From: JAVBQG01 sp031549185
GTDB lineage: Bacteria; Synergistota; Synergistia; Synergistales; Synergistaceae
DNA length: 30,538 nt
Reading direction: 5' to 3'
NCBI GenBank assembly: GCA_031549185.1
Contig: JAVBQG010000062.1
Location: 1-30,538, forward strand
Position numbers and translations under genes: made by a program. The notes under the pieces were generated by a model. It was not told the origin of the DNA and searched no databases. It saw nothing but the letters and a program-made list of their open reading frames with translations. The stretch's first letter is position 1. Each line of letters begins with the position of its first letter. Shown piece after piece: positions 1 through 8,781 of the stretch.

Positions 1-44
1 CCCCCCTCGGCACCATTATCATACTGCAAGGTCGATCACAAGAA

Positions 45-75
45 AACGCCCGCGTTCGTACGGAACACGGGCGTT
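45..75 (-). terminator. Rho-independent terminator of the histidine kinase gene
   Basis: An inverted repeat with arms AACGCCCG and CGGGCGTT is extended inward by GTTC/GAAC across one mismatch. It lies 10 bases beyond the kinase stop codon. Read on the minus strand, the stem is followed by TTTTCTT, as expected for an intrinsic terminator. The plus side is also T-rich (GTTGTTTGTTTT), so it could act in both directions. Confidence 0.8.
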
Positions 76-85
76 GTTGTTTGTT

Positions 86-3000
86 TTACGCTTTTCCGAT
101 CCAGCGGCGCAGGGTCTCGTACAGCACCTGCGGGTCGATCGGTTTGGTCACGTGGTCGTTCATGCCGGCCTCAAGGCTGAGTTCCTTGTCGCCGCTCATG
201 GCGTGAGCCGTCATCGCGATGATCGGCAGGTCCTTGAATTTCGGATCCCTGCGAATCTCCCTCGTCGCGGCAAGACCGTCCATCTCGGGCATCTGGATAT
301 CCATGAGTATAAGGTCGTACGGCGCTTCTTTCCGGAGAAGATCGATCGCCTCGCGCCCGTTATTGGCCACGTCAACCTCGAAACCCTCCATTTTGAGCAG
401 CTCGACCGCCAGTATCTGATTGATCTCGTTGTCCTCGGCGAGCAGGATTCGGGCGCCATTTGCCCCAACTTCGCTCTTGGCTGCGCGATCAGCGGGCTCG
501 TCTATCTTTTGCCCCTCGCTCGCATGGAGGGCACCGACGATGCCGTCGTACAAGGACGACAGTGTCGCGGGTTTCCGAAACACGCCCCACTTGCCATTAC
601 CCAGAGCCGACTGCAATTCGTCGTCGCTGTAACCGGACACGGCGAAAAGAACCGGGGGCATGTCCGCTCCGAACAGATCTTTTAAAGCCTGGTAGGCGTG
701 AACTCCATCGGGTTTGATGTTCTTCAAGTCCACCACGATCAGCTGTATTTTTCCGCCCGGCCGGTCGAGCAGCTTCTCGCTCAGGAAATCGAGCGCTTCC
801 ATCCCGTAGACGGTGTTCACGACAGGACAGTGCAGGAGGTTGAGATACGTCTGAATAGAGGCGAGCGCGGAGTCGTTGTCGCCGATCAGCAGCGTATTCA
901 GCGGTTCCAGCACAGGGCATTTCTCATCCTCGTTTTGCTCCCTGGGAATGCTGAACTCCGTGGTGAAGTAGAACGACGTCCCGATGCCGACTTCGCTTTC
1001 GCACCAGATGGTGCCCCCCATGAGGCGCACGAGACTCTTGCAGATGGCGAGCCCAAGCCCCGTCCCGCCATACTTGCGAGTCGTCGAACTGTCCGCCTGC
1101 GAGAAGGGACTGAAAAGCCCCTGTACCTGCTCCTCGGTCATGCCGATGCCCGTGTCTTTGACGACGAATATCAATCTGGCAGTATCGTCCGTCCGCTTCT
1201 CCGTCGAAGCGGAGATCTCGACCCGTCCTGACTGCGTGAACTTGATCGCGTTGTTCGTCAGGTTGAGCAACACTTGGTTCAACCGCAGTGGGTCGCCCGT
1301 CAGAAGATGCGGTATCGAGGGATCCACGTTGATCGTCAGATTGAGATTCTTCTCGCTCGCGGTCCCCATAACCAGGTCGGAAACCTCTCTCAGCACGTCG
1401 TCGAGCGAAAAGAAGATCTTCTCCATCTCAAGTTTGCCGGCCTCGATCTTCGAAAAATCGAGGATGTCGTTGATGATGCGCAAAAGGAGCTTGGCCGACT
1501 GCTCCGCTTTTTCGAGATAATAGCGCTGCCGGCTCGTGATGTCGGTCTGCAGCACCAGATGCGTCATGCCGAGGATGGCGTTCATCGGCGTCCGTATTTC
1601 GTGGCTCATGTTGGCGAGGAATTCGCTCTTCGCGCGGGCGCTGTCCTCCGCGAGGTCGCGCGCCACCCGCAGGTCCTCCTCCGTCTTTCGCATCTCCGCC
1701 AGCATCGCCTTGAGCTCGCGAAGGTCGCGCGTGTAGCCGACCACGATGTAACCGTCTCCGTATTTGACGCGGACGAGCGTAATCTCCGCCGGCATCGGTT
1801 CACCATTCAACTTCCGGTGCATCCACTCGAAACGCTGATAACCCGTCTCGAACGCCAGTTTGATCTTCTCAAGCGCCAACTCCGAGGAGAGCTGGCCGTT
1901 CGGCTGGTATTCCGGAGAAAGCTCGCCGAAGCGCTCCAAATATTCCTGCTTGCTGGAGAGCTCGAAAAGGTTCGCCGCCTCCTGGTTGCAGTCGATGTTG
2001 TTGTAATTCGCGTCCCAGAAGTTGCAGCAGAGCGGCGTCGCGTCGAGCATGATCTGCGTCCGTTCGTCCGCCGCCCGCATCTCCGCCAGCATCGCCTTGA
2101 GTTCGCGAAGGTCGCGCGTGTAGCCGACAACGATATAGCCCTCTCCGTATTTGACGCGGACGAGCGTGATCTCCGCGGGAATCGGCTCACCGTTCAGTTT
2201 CTGGTGCATCCACTCGAAACGCTGGTAACCCGTCTCGAACGCCAGTTTTACTTTTTCCATCGCCAGCTCCGAGGAGAGTCGACCGTTCGGTTGGTACTCC
2301 GGAGAAAGCTCGGCAAAGCGCTCCAAGTATTCCTGCTTGCTGGAGAGCTCGAAGAGGTTCGCCGCCTCCTGGTTGCAGTCGATGTTGTTGTAATTCGCGT
2401 CCCAGAAGTTGCAGCAGAGCGGCGTCGCGTCGAGCATGATCTGCGTCCGTTCATCGGCCGCTCGGGTCTCCGCCAACATCGCCTTGAGCTCGCGGAGGTC
2501 GCGCGTATATCCCGCCACGATGTACGCATCGCCGCGCTTCACGCGAACGAGCGTAATCTCGGCGGGGATCGGCTCGCCGTTCAGTTTCTGGTGCATCCAC
2601 TCGAAACGCTGATAACCCGTTTCGAACGCCAATTTGATTTTCTCGAGCGCCAATTCCGAGGAGAGCCGCCCGCTCGGCTGGTACTCCGGCGACAGCTCGC
2701 CGAAGCGCTCCAGATACTCCTGCTTGCTGGAGAGCTCGAAGAGGTTCGCCGCCTCCTGGTTGCAGTCGATGTTGTTGTAGTCGGCATCCCAGAGGTTGCA
2801 ACAAAACGGCATCGCGTCGAACATGATCTGCATACGTTCGTCGGCGAGCTGTTTTTCCGTGAGAGCCTCACGGTACGCGCTTCTCTCTCCGATGTCCTGC
2901 AGACCGCCAACGATCCGGAAACCATCGCCGTCCTCGCTCTTTTTCGCCCTCCCGAACGCGTACCAGTGTCGCCAGGCCTCACGCTCCTTGTCCCAGGTCC

Positions 3001-3271
3001 TGTACTCCGAAGCGTACGATTTGCCGTCCTCGAGCACGTCGCGAATCTCTCCTCGCACGCGCTCGACGTCGTTCGGATGGCAGTTTTCCGACAGGTAGAG
3101 GTCCCAATTGAAGATGGCCGGGGATCCTTCTCCGTCGCAGATCAGCGCTTCGACATCCTCTGCCCCGTATACTCTTGCGGTCCAGGACGGATAATCCAAC
3201 TGCCAGACGATGATCCGGCCCTCGCTGAAAAGCGACGCCATATCCCGAACACTATATTCCCGTTTCGGCAT
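86..3271 (-). CDS. Cytosolic hybrid sensor histidine kinase with four PAS-type modules and two receiver domains
   Basis: This is a multi-domain signalling kinase of 1061 residues with no membrane segment, so it is probably a soluble sensor. An N-terminal PAS-like region (about 10-135) is followed by three nearly identical 129-residue PAS modules (about 144-272, 273-401 and 402-530). Next come a HisKA domain with the H-box SHEIRTPMN (His about 557), an HATPase domain with DTGIGM (about 706) and GGTGLGLAI (about 735), and two receivers. The second receiver has a full acidic set (AEDN, Asp about 991 in LMDIQMPEMDG, Thr and Lys in MTAHAM and TKP). The first is more divergent (IGDND, VVDLKN, RKP). 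I chose the start at 3271 because GGGAGGA lies 7 bases before it. An in-frame ATG at 3319 has only a weak SD. No Hpt domain is present, so phosphotransfer probably ends in a separate protein. The ligand is unknown. A TATAAT box upstream suggests its own promoter. Confidence 0.93.
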   Translation of the reverse strand: MPKREYSVRDMASLFSEGRIIVWQLDYPSWTARVYGAEDVEALICDGEGSPAIFNWDLYLSENCHPNDVERVRGEIRDVLEDGKSYASEYRTWDKEREAWRHWYAFGRAKKSEDGDGFRIVGGLQDIGERSAYREALTEKQLADERMQIMFDAMPFCCNLWDADYNNIDCNQEAANLFELSSKQEYLERFGELSPEYQPSGRLSSELALEKIKLAFETGYQRFEWMHQKLNGEPIPAEITLVRVKRGDAYIVAGYTRDLRELKAMLAETRAADERTQIMLDATPLCCNFWDANYNNIDCNQEAANLFELSSKQEYLERFAELSPEYQPNGRLSSELAMEKVKLAFETGYQRFEWMHQKLNGEPIPAEITLVRVKYGEGYIVVGYTRDLRELKAMLAEMRAADERTQIMLDATPLCCNFWDANYNNIDCNQEAANLFELSSKQEYLERFGELSPEYQPNGQLSSELALEKIKLAFETGYQRFEWMHRKLNGEPMPAEITLVRVKYGDGYIVVGYTRDLRELKAMLAEMRKTEEDLRVARDLAEDSARAKSEFLANMSHEIRTPMNAILGMTHLVLQTDITSRQRYYLEKAEQSAKLLLRIINDILDFSKIEAGKLEMEKIFFSLDDVLREVSDLVMGTASEKNLNLTINVDPSIPHLLTGDPLRLNQVLLNLTNNAIKFTQSGRVEISASTEKRTDDTARLIFVVKDTGIGMTEEQVQGLFSPFSQADSSTTRKYGGTGLGLAICKSLVRLMGGTIWCESEVGIGTSFYFTTEFSIPREQNEDEKCPVLEPLNTLLIGDNDSALASIQTYLNLLHCPVVNTVYGMEALDFLSEKLLDRPGGKIQLIVVDLKNIKPDGVHAYQALKDLFGADMPPVLFAVSGYSDDELQSALGNGKWGVFRKPATLSSLYDGIVGALHASEGQKIDEPADRAAKSEVGANGARILLAEDNEINQILAVELLKMEGFEVDVANNGREAIDLLRKEAPYDLILMDIQMPEMDGLAATREIRRDPKFKDLPIIAMTAHAMSGDKELSLEAGMNDHVTKPIDPQVLYETLRRWIGKA
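1682..2842 (-). repeat. Three tandem 387-bp repeats encoding near-identical PAS modules
   Basis: Three consecutive 387-bp units (2456-2842, 2069-2455 and 1682-2068 on the minus strand) each encode 129 residues. Each runs from a DER(M/T)QIM motif through DCNQEAANLFELSSKQEYLERF and FETGYQRFEWMH to GYTRDLRELKAMLAE. Long stretches are identical at the nucleotide level, pointing to recent duplication or ongoing gene conversion. The first unit (nearest the N-terminus) is the most divergent. Confidence 0.93.
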
Positions 3272-3357
3272 CCCGAGTCCTCCCGTTGTATCTTCACCGA
3301 CTATGTCTGAAATCTTCACTTCGCTGCCACGTTCACACTGACTTGATTCAACAAAAT

Positions 3358-3363
3358 ATTATA
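3358..3363 (-). promoter_or_regulatory. Candidate -10 box for the histidine kinase
   Basis: On the minus strand a perfect TATAAT lies about 90 bases before the chosen kinase start. The -35 is weak: TTACAA is present but 20 bases away. It lies just downstream, in transcription order, of the strong inverted repeat at 3390-3446. Confidence 0.4.
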
Positions 3364-3389
3364 ACATCGAAAAGCCCCCCGGGTTGTAA

Positions 3390-3446
3390 TGCCCTTTGCA
3401 GACATCAGGCAACGTTCCGTCGCCCGGTGTCTGCAAAGGGCAGACA
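3390..3446 (-). promoter_or_regulatory. Nested, mutually exclusive hairpins between pepP and the kinase gene
   Basis: A perfect 15-bp inverted repeat pairs TGCCCTTTGCAGACA (3390-3404) with TGTCTGCAAAGGGCA (3428-3442). The right arm also forms its own 7-bp hairpin, TGTCTGC/GCAGACA (3428-3434 with 3440-3446), so the two structures compete for the same bases. The whole 241-base gap between the two minus-strand genes holds no convincing gene. A weaker GC-rich inverted repeat near 3500-3540 with a T run could end the pepP transcript. Role inferred: attenuator-like switch, terminator, or remnant of an intergenic repeat. Confidence 0.5.
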
Positions 3447-3560
3447 TTTTCCATTCATTTTCTTAGTGTTTAGGCTCTTCCCGGTCATCGAAATTCTTCA
3501 AAAGCACGCGTCCAGGAAACGGCAGAGGCGCTTTTTTTACTGCTCTATGTCCGGTCTCCC

Positions 3561-4643
3561 CTAAATCTCGATCAATTCCTTGGGGAAATCGGTCAGTATT
3601 CGATAGCCGTCCTCCGTGACCAACACCGTGTCCTCGATGCGGATACCGCCCCATCCCGGTTTGTAAGTGCCCGGTTCGATCGTGAGGACCATGCCGAGCT
3701 CCAGAATGACATCCGTTTTCTGCCGCATAAACGGCTCCTCGTGTATTTCCAGACCGACGCCGTGCCCGACGCCATAGTCGAACCCGGGAAGCCCTGCCTC
3801 TTTGATGATATCGAGAGAAATCCGGTTGAGTTCCCGTCCGTTCGCCCCCGGCGCTACCTTCTCCACGCTCGCTCGCTGCGCGCGCAACACCGTCTCGTAG
3901 GCATGCCTCTGTTCGTCCGAGGCTTTGCCGCAGACGAAGGTACGCGTCGTATCCGATCGGTAACCGCTCTTGCACGCGCCGTAGTCGATCAGGATGAAAT
4001 CGCCCGGCGCAAGACGCACGTCGCCCTTCGGCGTGGCGTGCGGTTGCGACGCCCGCGCGCCGAAGAGCACCATCGTATCGAAACTGGGCTCCTCCGCTCC
4101 GCCCTTTTTCATCTGATACTCGAGCTCGGTCACAAGGTCGAGCTCGGAGGCGCCGGGCTTGATGTATGGCAACAGGTCCCTCAAAGCTCTGTCAGCGATC
4201 TGACAGGCGGCAGCCGAGAGCGCCGTCTCCTCGGGGGTCTTCTTTGCCCGGATCTTCTCGACAAGGCTTGAGGTCGGAAGGAGCTCTATGCCCGCGGGCT
4301 TCGTGTATTTCTCGATTTCCTCGTGCTGTCCCCACGTCATGCAGTCCCTCTCGAAGCCCATCTTGAAAAAGTCGTTGTCCTTCGCAATCGCCGTGATGAC
4401 CTCGCCGAGGGGTGGATGTGGCGGTCTGTGAGGGTATACCTTTGCCGTCCGGCACTCACGCTCCCCCATCTCCGTGTAGCGCGAATCCGCGACGAGAAAG
4501 TTCATCCGGCTCGAGACGACCATATAGCAGTCACCGCCGGTGAAACCTTCCAGATAGCGCTGGTTCGCCCTCTTTGTCAGGATCAGAGCGTCGAGACCGG
4601 CCTCTTTCAACGCGGCACCCAACTGCGTCGTTCTGTTCAACAT
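3561..4643 (-). CDS. pepP: Xaa-Pro aminopeptidase / M24-family metallopeptidase
   Basis: This is a 360-residue cytosolic pita-bread-fold peptidase expected to remove N-terminal residues that precede proline. An N-terminal creatinase-like domain (about 1-130) leads into the M24 catalytic domain. The five dinuclear-metal ligands are visible: Asp220 (ILIDYG), Asp231 (SDTTRTF), His294 (GVGHGVGLEIHE), Glu323 (TIEPGTY) and Glu337 (RIEDT). The substrate-loop His201 (ASQPHATP) is also present. Length is normal for the family. The ATG is preceded by a strong GAGGAGGAG. It lies 29 bases after the SWIM gene and is probably the last gene of the kinase-SNF2-SWIM operon. The exact substrate (Xaa-Pro dipeptide versus longer peptide) cannot be set from sequence, and the symbol is used in the family sense. 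Confidence 0.92.
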   Translation of the reverse strand: MLNRTTQLGAALKEAGLDALILTKRANQRYLEGFTGGDCYMVVSSRMNFLVADSRYTEMGERECRTAKVYPHRPPHPPLGEVITAIAKDNDFFKMGFERDCMTWGQHEEIEKYTKPAGIELLPTSSLVEKIRAKKTPEETALSAAACQIADRALRDLLPYIKPGASELDLVTELEYQMKKGGAEEPSFDTMVLFGARASQPHATPKGDVRLAPGDFILIDYGACKSGYRSDTTRTFVCGKASDEQRHAYETVLRAQRASVEKVAPGANGRELNRISLDIIKEAGLPGFDYGVGHGVGLEIHEEPFMRQKTDVILELGMVLTIEPGTYKPGWGGIRIEDTVLVTEDGYRILTDFPKELIEI

Positions 4644-4672
4644 AGCGTATTCTCCTCCTCGAAGACCTTGGA

Positions 4673-5566
4673 TCAGCTTTTCCGGAGCAATCTTCTGGCA
4701 CTCTCATAATAAGGGTCAATCGACTCTCTGAAAGAAACCTCTCCCCGCCACAGGGGAAAATCGAACAGCGGGACGAGCGAGGCGGGTATATCGGTCTTCA
4801 CGACGCTGTTGTTGCGAAACTCTTCGATTGCCTCGCAAACGGACTCGTTGCCGTAAAAGGCCGCGTCGAGAGGCAGGGGATCGACTCTGAAAAAATTGGC
4901 GTACGACGTTTTGCCATCCTCCTCCCGCTCCGTCGAATCCGAGGGGATACCCATATCGCTCTTTTCAGGGGAGTCGCTGCCTCTCGGAACGAGTATGGAC
5001 GCAAGCAACTCGTCGCTGTCAAACCCCCGCAGTTTGAGAAGCAGAAAGGGATTTCTGTCGAAGATGCCTGCTGCCGTGTACAACACCGCGACGATGTGCT
5101 TACAAAAGTCATGCGGCTCGGGACAGCTGCAAAAAAACCTCTCCCTGCCCGTCCCCAGGGGCAAAAAGGGAGACCCCGAGGCCAGAAAAATATCTCCGAT
5201 CGCGACCGGCATTTCGCCGGAGAGCAAGAGCGCCCCGTACAGAACCCTCTCCGAAAGGCGCCTCTTGATCTCCCGCAGCTCCTCTTCCCTTGGCTGTGGA
5301 AAATAGAGCCGCACTTGATAGGGAGTTTTCCTCCCCCCCTGCACCGTTGCCTCGACCATGCCGGGCTGAATATTCACGTCGAGGACCTTGCCGTTGCGGA
5401 CGTAACTCTTCGCGGACCGGAGCACGGCGGTCGGAGCCGTGCCCTCTATATATGCGACCCCGTCCCTCGTCCACCACTGCGCATCCGAAAAATCGACCTG
5501 AACGTTGATCCCCTCGCGCCGCTGGGCAAGCAGAGGGGCCTTCGGGCGTCCCACGCGCGCGCTCAT
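4673..5566 (-). CDS. SWIM zinc-finger protein, partner of the adjacent SNF2 ATPase
   Basis: A protein of 297 residues carries one SWIM zinc finger, CSCPEPHDFCKH (CxC-x6-CxH; Cys146, Cys148, Cys155, His157). SWIM domains bind DNA or protein partners, and bacterial copies are often encoded beside SNF2 ATPases, as here. Outside the finger, the N-terminal half resembles the beta-rich region that usually precedes SWIM. The C-terminal third has no motif I recognise. A GTG start at 5590 is possible, but the ATG at 5566 is preceded by GGAGAGG at good spacing, so I chose it. The gene follows the SNF2 stop by 29 bases and precedes pepP by 29, which supports co-transcription. Its molecular role is unproven. 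It may be the substrate-recognition subunit of the SNF2 protein. Confidence 0.85.
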   Translation of the reverse strand: MSARVGRPKAPLLAQRREGINVQVDFSDAQWWTRDGVAYIEGTAPTAVLRSAKSYVRNGKVLDVNIQPGMVEATVQGGRKTPYQVRLYFPQPREEELREIKRRLSERVLYGALLLSGEMPVAIGDIFLASGSPFLPLGTGRERFFCSCPEPHDFCKHIVAVLYTAAGIFDRNPFLLLKLRGFDSDELLASILVPRGSDSPEKSDMGIPSDSTEREEDGKTSYANFFRVDPLPLDAAFYGNESVCEAIEEFRNNSVVKTDIPASLVPLFDFPLWRGEVSFRESIDPYYESARRLLRKS

Positions 5567-5595
5567 CTTTTTCCTCTCCAAAGCAGACACCTCCG

Positions 5596-8500
5596 TTACG
5601 CCTCCAACGCCCCGGGAGACAGAGAGAGCAGCTCCCGCAATTCTCTGTCCGACAACTCGGTGACCCAGTTGTCGTTGTTTTCGATCACCCTGTTCGCGAC
5701 CTCTCTCTTGGAGGCGATCAACTCGTCGATCCTCTCCTCAAGAGTCCCCTTGCAGCAAAAAACGTGCACCTGAACGTTGCGCGCCTGCCCGATCCGATAG
5801 GCGCGGTCGATCGCCTGCTGTTCGACGGCGGGATTCCACCATCTGTCGAACAGAACGACCCGGTTTGCGTTCGTCAGGTTCAGGCCGACGCCCCCCGCCT
5901 TCAAGGAGAGGATGAAAAACTGCGCACCCTCGCTCTCCTGAAAGCGCCTCACCATCCTGTCGCGAACATCTTTGAAAACCCCGCCGTGCAAAAAGAGAGC
6001 CTCCTTGCCGAATCGCTCCTGCAGCTGCATTTTGAGGATATTCCCCATCTCCACGTACTGGGTGAAGATGAGCGTGCGATCGCCGGTCTCGAACATCTCC
6101 TCCGCAAGCGCGAAGAGACGCTCCATCTTGGAGGATCGCTCCGGGTCGAAATTCGCGTCCTTCGTGACGAGAGACGGATGGTCGCAGATCTGCTTGATCC
6201 GCGTGAGACCCGCCAGGACCATGCCCTTGCGCTGAATTCCCGTAGCATGCGCGATACTTCTGTTCAACTCCGCCGACACGTCCGCGTAAAGCTGTACCTG
6301 CTCTTTTTTGAGACCGCAGAAGACCTTCGTTTCGATCTTTTGCGGAAGGTCCGGGACGATGTCCTTGTCCGTCTTCATCCGGCGCATGATGAAGGGTCCC
6401 ACCTGACGCTTCAGGCTCTCCATCAGCGCGGTGTCGTGATTCTCCTGGATGGGGCGGACGTATTCGTTGGTAAAATAGCGCCGGTTGCCGAGGAGTCCGG
6501 GCATCAAAAACTCCATGATCGACCACAGGTCCCCCACGTGATTTTCCACCGGCGTGCCGGTGAGGACGACCCGCCAGTCCGACTTTATGTCGCGCGCGGC
6601 CCGCGCCTGAAGCGTGTCCGGATTCTTGATATTCTGCGCTTCATCGAGCACCACGCCAGCCCAGTCCACTTTTTGATAAAGAGACGACTCTCGCTGCAAA
6701 ATCGAATAGCTGGAGAGAACCATCGTATTCCCCTCGATCTCCCGCAGGAAATCCTCTCCGGAAGCTCGTTTTCTTCCATGATGAAGATAAGAAGTCATCT
6801 TCGGCAGGAAGCGCTGCATCTCGATTCTCCAGTTCTCGAGCACGGAAGTTGGGCATACCAGCAATACCGGACGCTGCTCGCCCCGATCCCGGTGGTGTTG
6901 AACGAGGGCCAGCGTCTGCACCGTCTTGCCAAGGCCCATATCGTCCGCGAGACATGCGCCGAGACCGAGGCGGGAGAGCAGGGACAACCACGAGTACCCC
7001 CTGCGCTGATACTGCCGCAACTCTCCCTGCAGAGCCGGGGGCGTCTGCAGGATCTCTCTCGGTATCCCGTTTACAAGCGAAGTGTGCGTGGCCTCCAGCT
7101 CGTGCGCCCCTGCAAAGCCTTCGACATACGAGTCTCGAACGGCAAAACGCAACGCCTCGGAGGCGGTCATACGGGAAGGCATCTGCGCGAGGCGCGCGCG
7201 CGCCTCCTCGACGTCGCCGGGGTGCACGAACGTCCATTTCCCCCTCAACCGGAACAGGTTGACCCCATCTTCGAGGATCAACCTCGCCTCATCGTCGGAG
7301 AGAGGAGAGCCATCCAGCATCAACTCCCATGTGAACGACAGCGCGTCCTCCCCGCTCACTCCTGCCGGGGCATTCACGCGGCCTCTCAACGCGAGCTTCT
7401 GGCAGGCCCTCTCTTTCCACCACGCCGGAAAGTGGATGCAAATTCCCCTGTTGATCAACATCGGCGCCTGGGTACACAAAAACGCTTCGGCTTCTCTGAT
7501 CGTGAAGGAGCAGCCCGACGGAGCGAGGAGCTCCAGACTCTCCCGCACGGATGAGATCAGGCGGCCGACCTGCCCCAGGGAGAGCATCAGGTACCTGCGC
7601 AGATAGGCCCCGCTAGCGCCGCCGACATAAGGCTCCTTGCCACTCCAGACATCCGCGGCAGGTATGATCGCGCCCGACTCTATGTGCAGCATCGAATATT
7701 CGAGCCTCCAAAGGTTGTTTCGTTCGACAAGGCTGAGACAGACCTTGTACTGCGATCGCGCGAACCACTCGAACTTCTTCCACCAATCGCGGACGTTCTG
7801 GTAGATCGACGCAAGCGCCTGGCTCCAATCCTCTGCCTCGCTGGTCCAGCCTAGGGATCGAATCCACAGGGAATGCGGGTTCAGGCTGCTCACCAGCCGG
7901 CCCTTCTTGCGGCGCTCGGGAAGACCGGCGGCTGCGGAAGATTTCAACCCGTTTACGATCGAGTGCGCAAGGCGTCCGGGGGAAGAGCCATCCTCCTGGG
8001 CGGTATTCTTTTTGATCTTCTGAGTCCAGGAGTGGCGAACCATGCCGTCCACAAGCGCTCCGAGGAGCTCGAAGAGAAGCTCGCCCGCCGCCGGCTTGGG
8101 ATCGCGCAGGGACCGGAGGATCGGCGGCATCGCGTTCATGAGATGGGCAAAACGTTCGGCATCCTCCCCGACCACCAGAGGGCGCCAGATGGATTCATAC
8201 TTCGACTCGCCGTTTTTTTTCAAATCGGGGAGGAATCGCCCCCGCTCGATGAAAGAGACGGCTAAACGGTAACACTCCGCGATATAGCACAGATCGAGCG
8301 CCATCATCACGCCCGGTGCGATCAGCCGTCCATCCGTGGTGGAAGGCGTTGTACCCGCGCACGCCGACATAAAGCGCATGAGGTCTTGAACGCCCAGCGG
8401 CAGTTGGTCCACATACCATTTGCGCAGCTCGTATTCGATCGGACGATGCTTGGCGATGTGTTTTGTCGGTATTTCGCCCAGAAGCGACGAAGAGGGCAGC

Positions 8501-8748
8501 GGGTATTTCTGCGCGAATGTGGGAAGCTCCACCACGGTTTTGGCGATGTCGGGCGTTCGCTCGTAGTGAAAACCGAGGTCCTCAAGGACTTCTATGATCC
8601 TCTTCGCGCCAGGGTCCCACGTGTGATCGACAATACAATCCCCTCCCACGCGTCTCATTCTGCGCAGGTTATGCAGCCCCGCCTTGGAGAAAGAGCTCTC
8701 CCCCCAGATAAAGAAACCTCTGTCGAACGCCCCGTGGAGGATAATCAA
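5596..8748 (-). CDS. SNF2/Rad54-family DNA-dependent ATPase (helicase-like)
   Basis: This 1050-residue protein has a C-terminal SNF2 motor. Motif I is DDMGLGKT (about 602-609), motif II DEAQ (702-705) and motif III LTGTPVEN (729-736). The second RecA-like lobe has SLKAGGVGLNL (about 948-957), RWWNPAVEQQAIDRAYRIGQ (about 969-988) and a conserved ICDHPSL. The family translocates on double-stranded DNA and remodels protein-DNA complexes rather than unwinding strands. The first roughly 570 residues have no motif I can name and presumably set specificity. Translation starts at a TTG with GGGAGGG seven bases upstream. It lies between the kinase gene and the SWIM gene in a tight operon. Possible roles are transcription recycling (as in RapA), repair or genome defence; nothing here decides between them. 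Confidence 0.93.
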   Translation of the reverse strand: MIILHGAFDRGFFIWGESSFSKAGLHNLRRMRRVGGDCIVDHTWDPGAKRIIEVLEDLGFHYERTPDIAKTVVELPTFAQKYPLPSSSLLGEIPTKHIAKHRPIEYELRKWYVDQLPLGVQDLMRFMSACAGTTPSTTDGRLIAPGVMMALDLCYIAECYRLAVSFIERGRFLPDLKKNGESKYESIWRPLVVGEDAERFAHLMNAMPPILRSLRDPKPAAGELLFELLGALVDGMVRHSWTQKIKKNTAQEDGSSPGRLAHSIVNGLKSSAAAGLPERRKKGRLVSSLNPHSLWIRSLGWTSEAEDWSQALASIYQNVRDWWKKFEWFARSQYKVCLSLVERNNLWRLEYSMLHIESGAIIPAADVWSGKEPYVGGASGAYLRRYLMLSLGQVGRLISSVRESLELLAPSGCSFTIREAEAFLCTQAPMLINRGICIHFPAWWKERACQKLALRGRVNAPAGVSGEDALSFTWELMLDGSPLSDDEARLILEDGVNLFRLRGKWTFVHPGDVEEARARLAQMPSRMTASEALRFAVRDSYVEGFAGAHELEATHTSLVNGIPREILQTPPALQGELRQYQRRGYSWLSLLSRLGLGACLADDMGLGKTVQTLALVQHHRDRGEQRPVLLVCPTSVLENWRIEMQRFLPKMTSYLHHGRKRASGEDFLREIEGNTMVLSSYSILQRESSLYQKVDWAGVVLDEAQNIKNPDTLQARAARDIKSDWRVVLTGTPVENHVGDLWSIMEFLMPGLLGNRRYFTNEYVRPIQENHDTALMESLKRQVGPFIMRRMKTDKDIVPDLPQKIETKVFCGLKKEQVQLYADVSAELNRSIAHATGIQRKGMVLAGLTRIKQICDHPSLVTKDANFDPERSSKMERLFALAEEMFETGDRTLIFTQYVEMGNILKMQLQERFGKEALFLHGGVFKDVRDRMVRRFQESEGAQFFILSLKAGGVGLNLTNANRVVLFDRWWNPAVEQQAIDRAYRIGQARNVQVHVFCCKGTLEERIDELIASKREVANRVIENNDNWVTELSDRELRELLSLSPGALEA

Positions 8749-8781
8749 GGTTTACCCTCCCACAGGGAGTTCGGTTCTTCA

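Noticed and set aside
1274..3310. Long plus-strand open frame opposite the histidine kinase
   Set aside because: It mirrors the triplicated PAS repeats on the other strand and has arginine/valine-rich composition with no domain. High GC codon use keeps antisense frames open.
3286..3564. Small 92-codon plus-strand frame in the pepP-kinase gap
   Set aside because: No SD, composition unlike a protein, and it runs through the hairpin region and into neighbouring genes.
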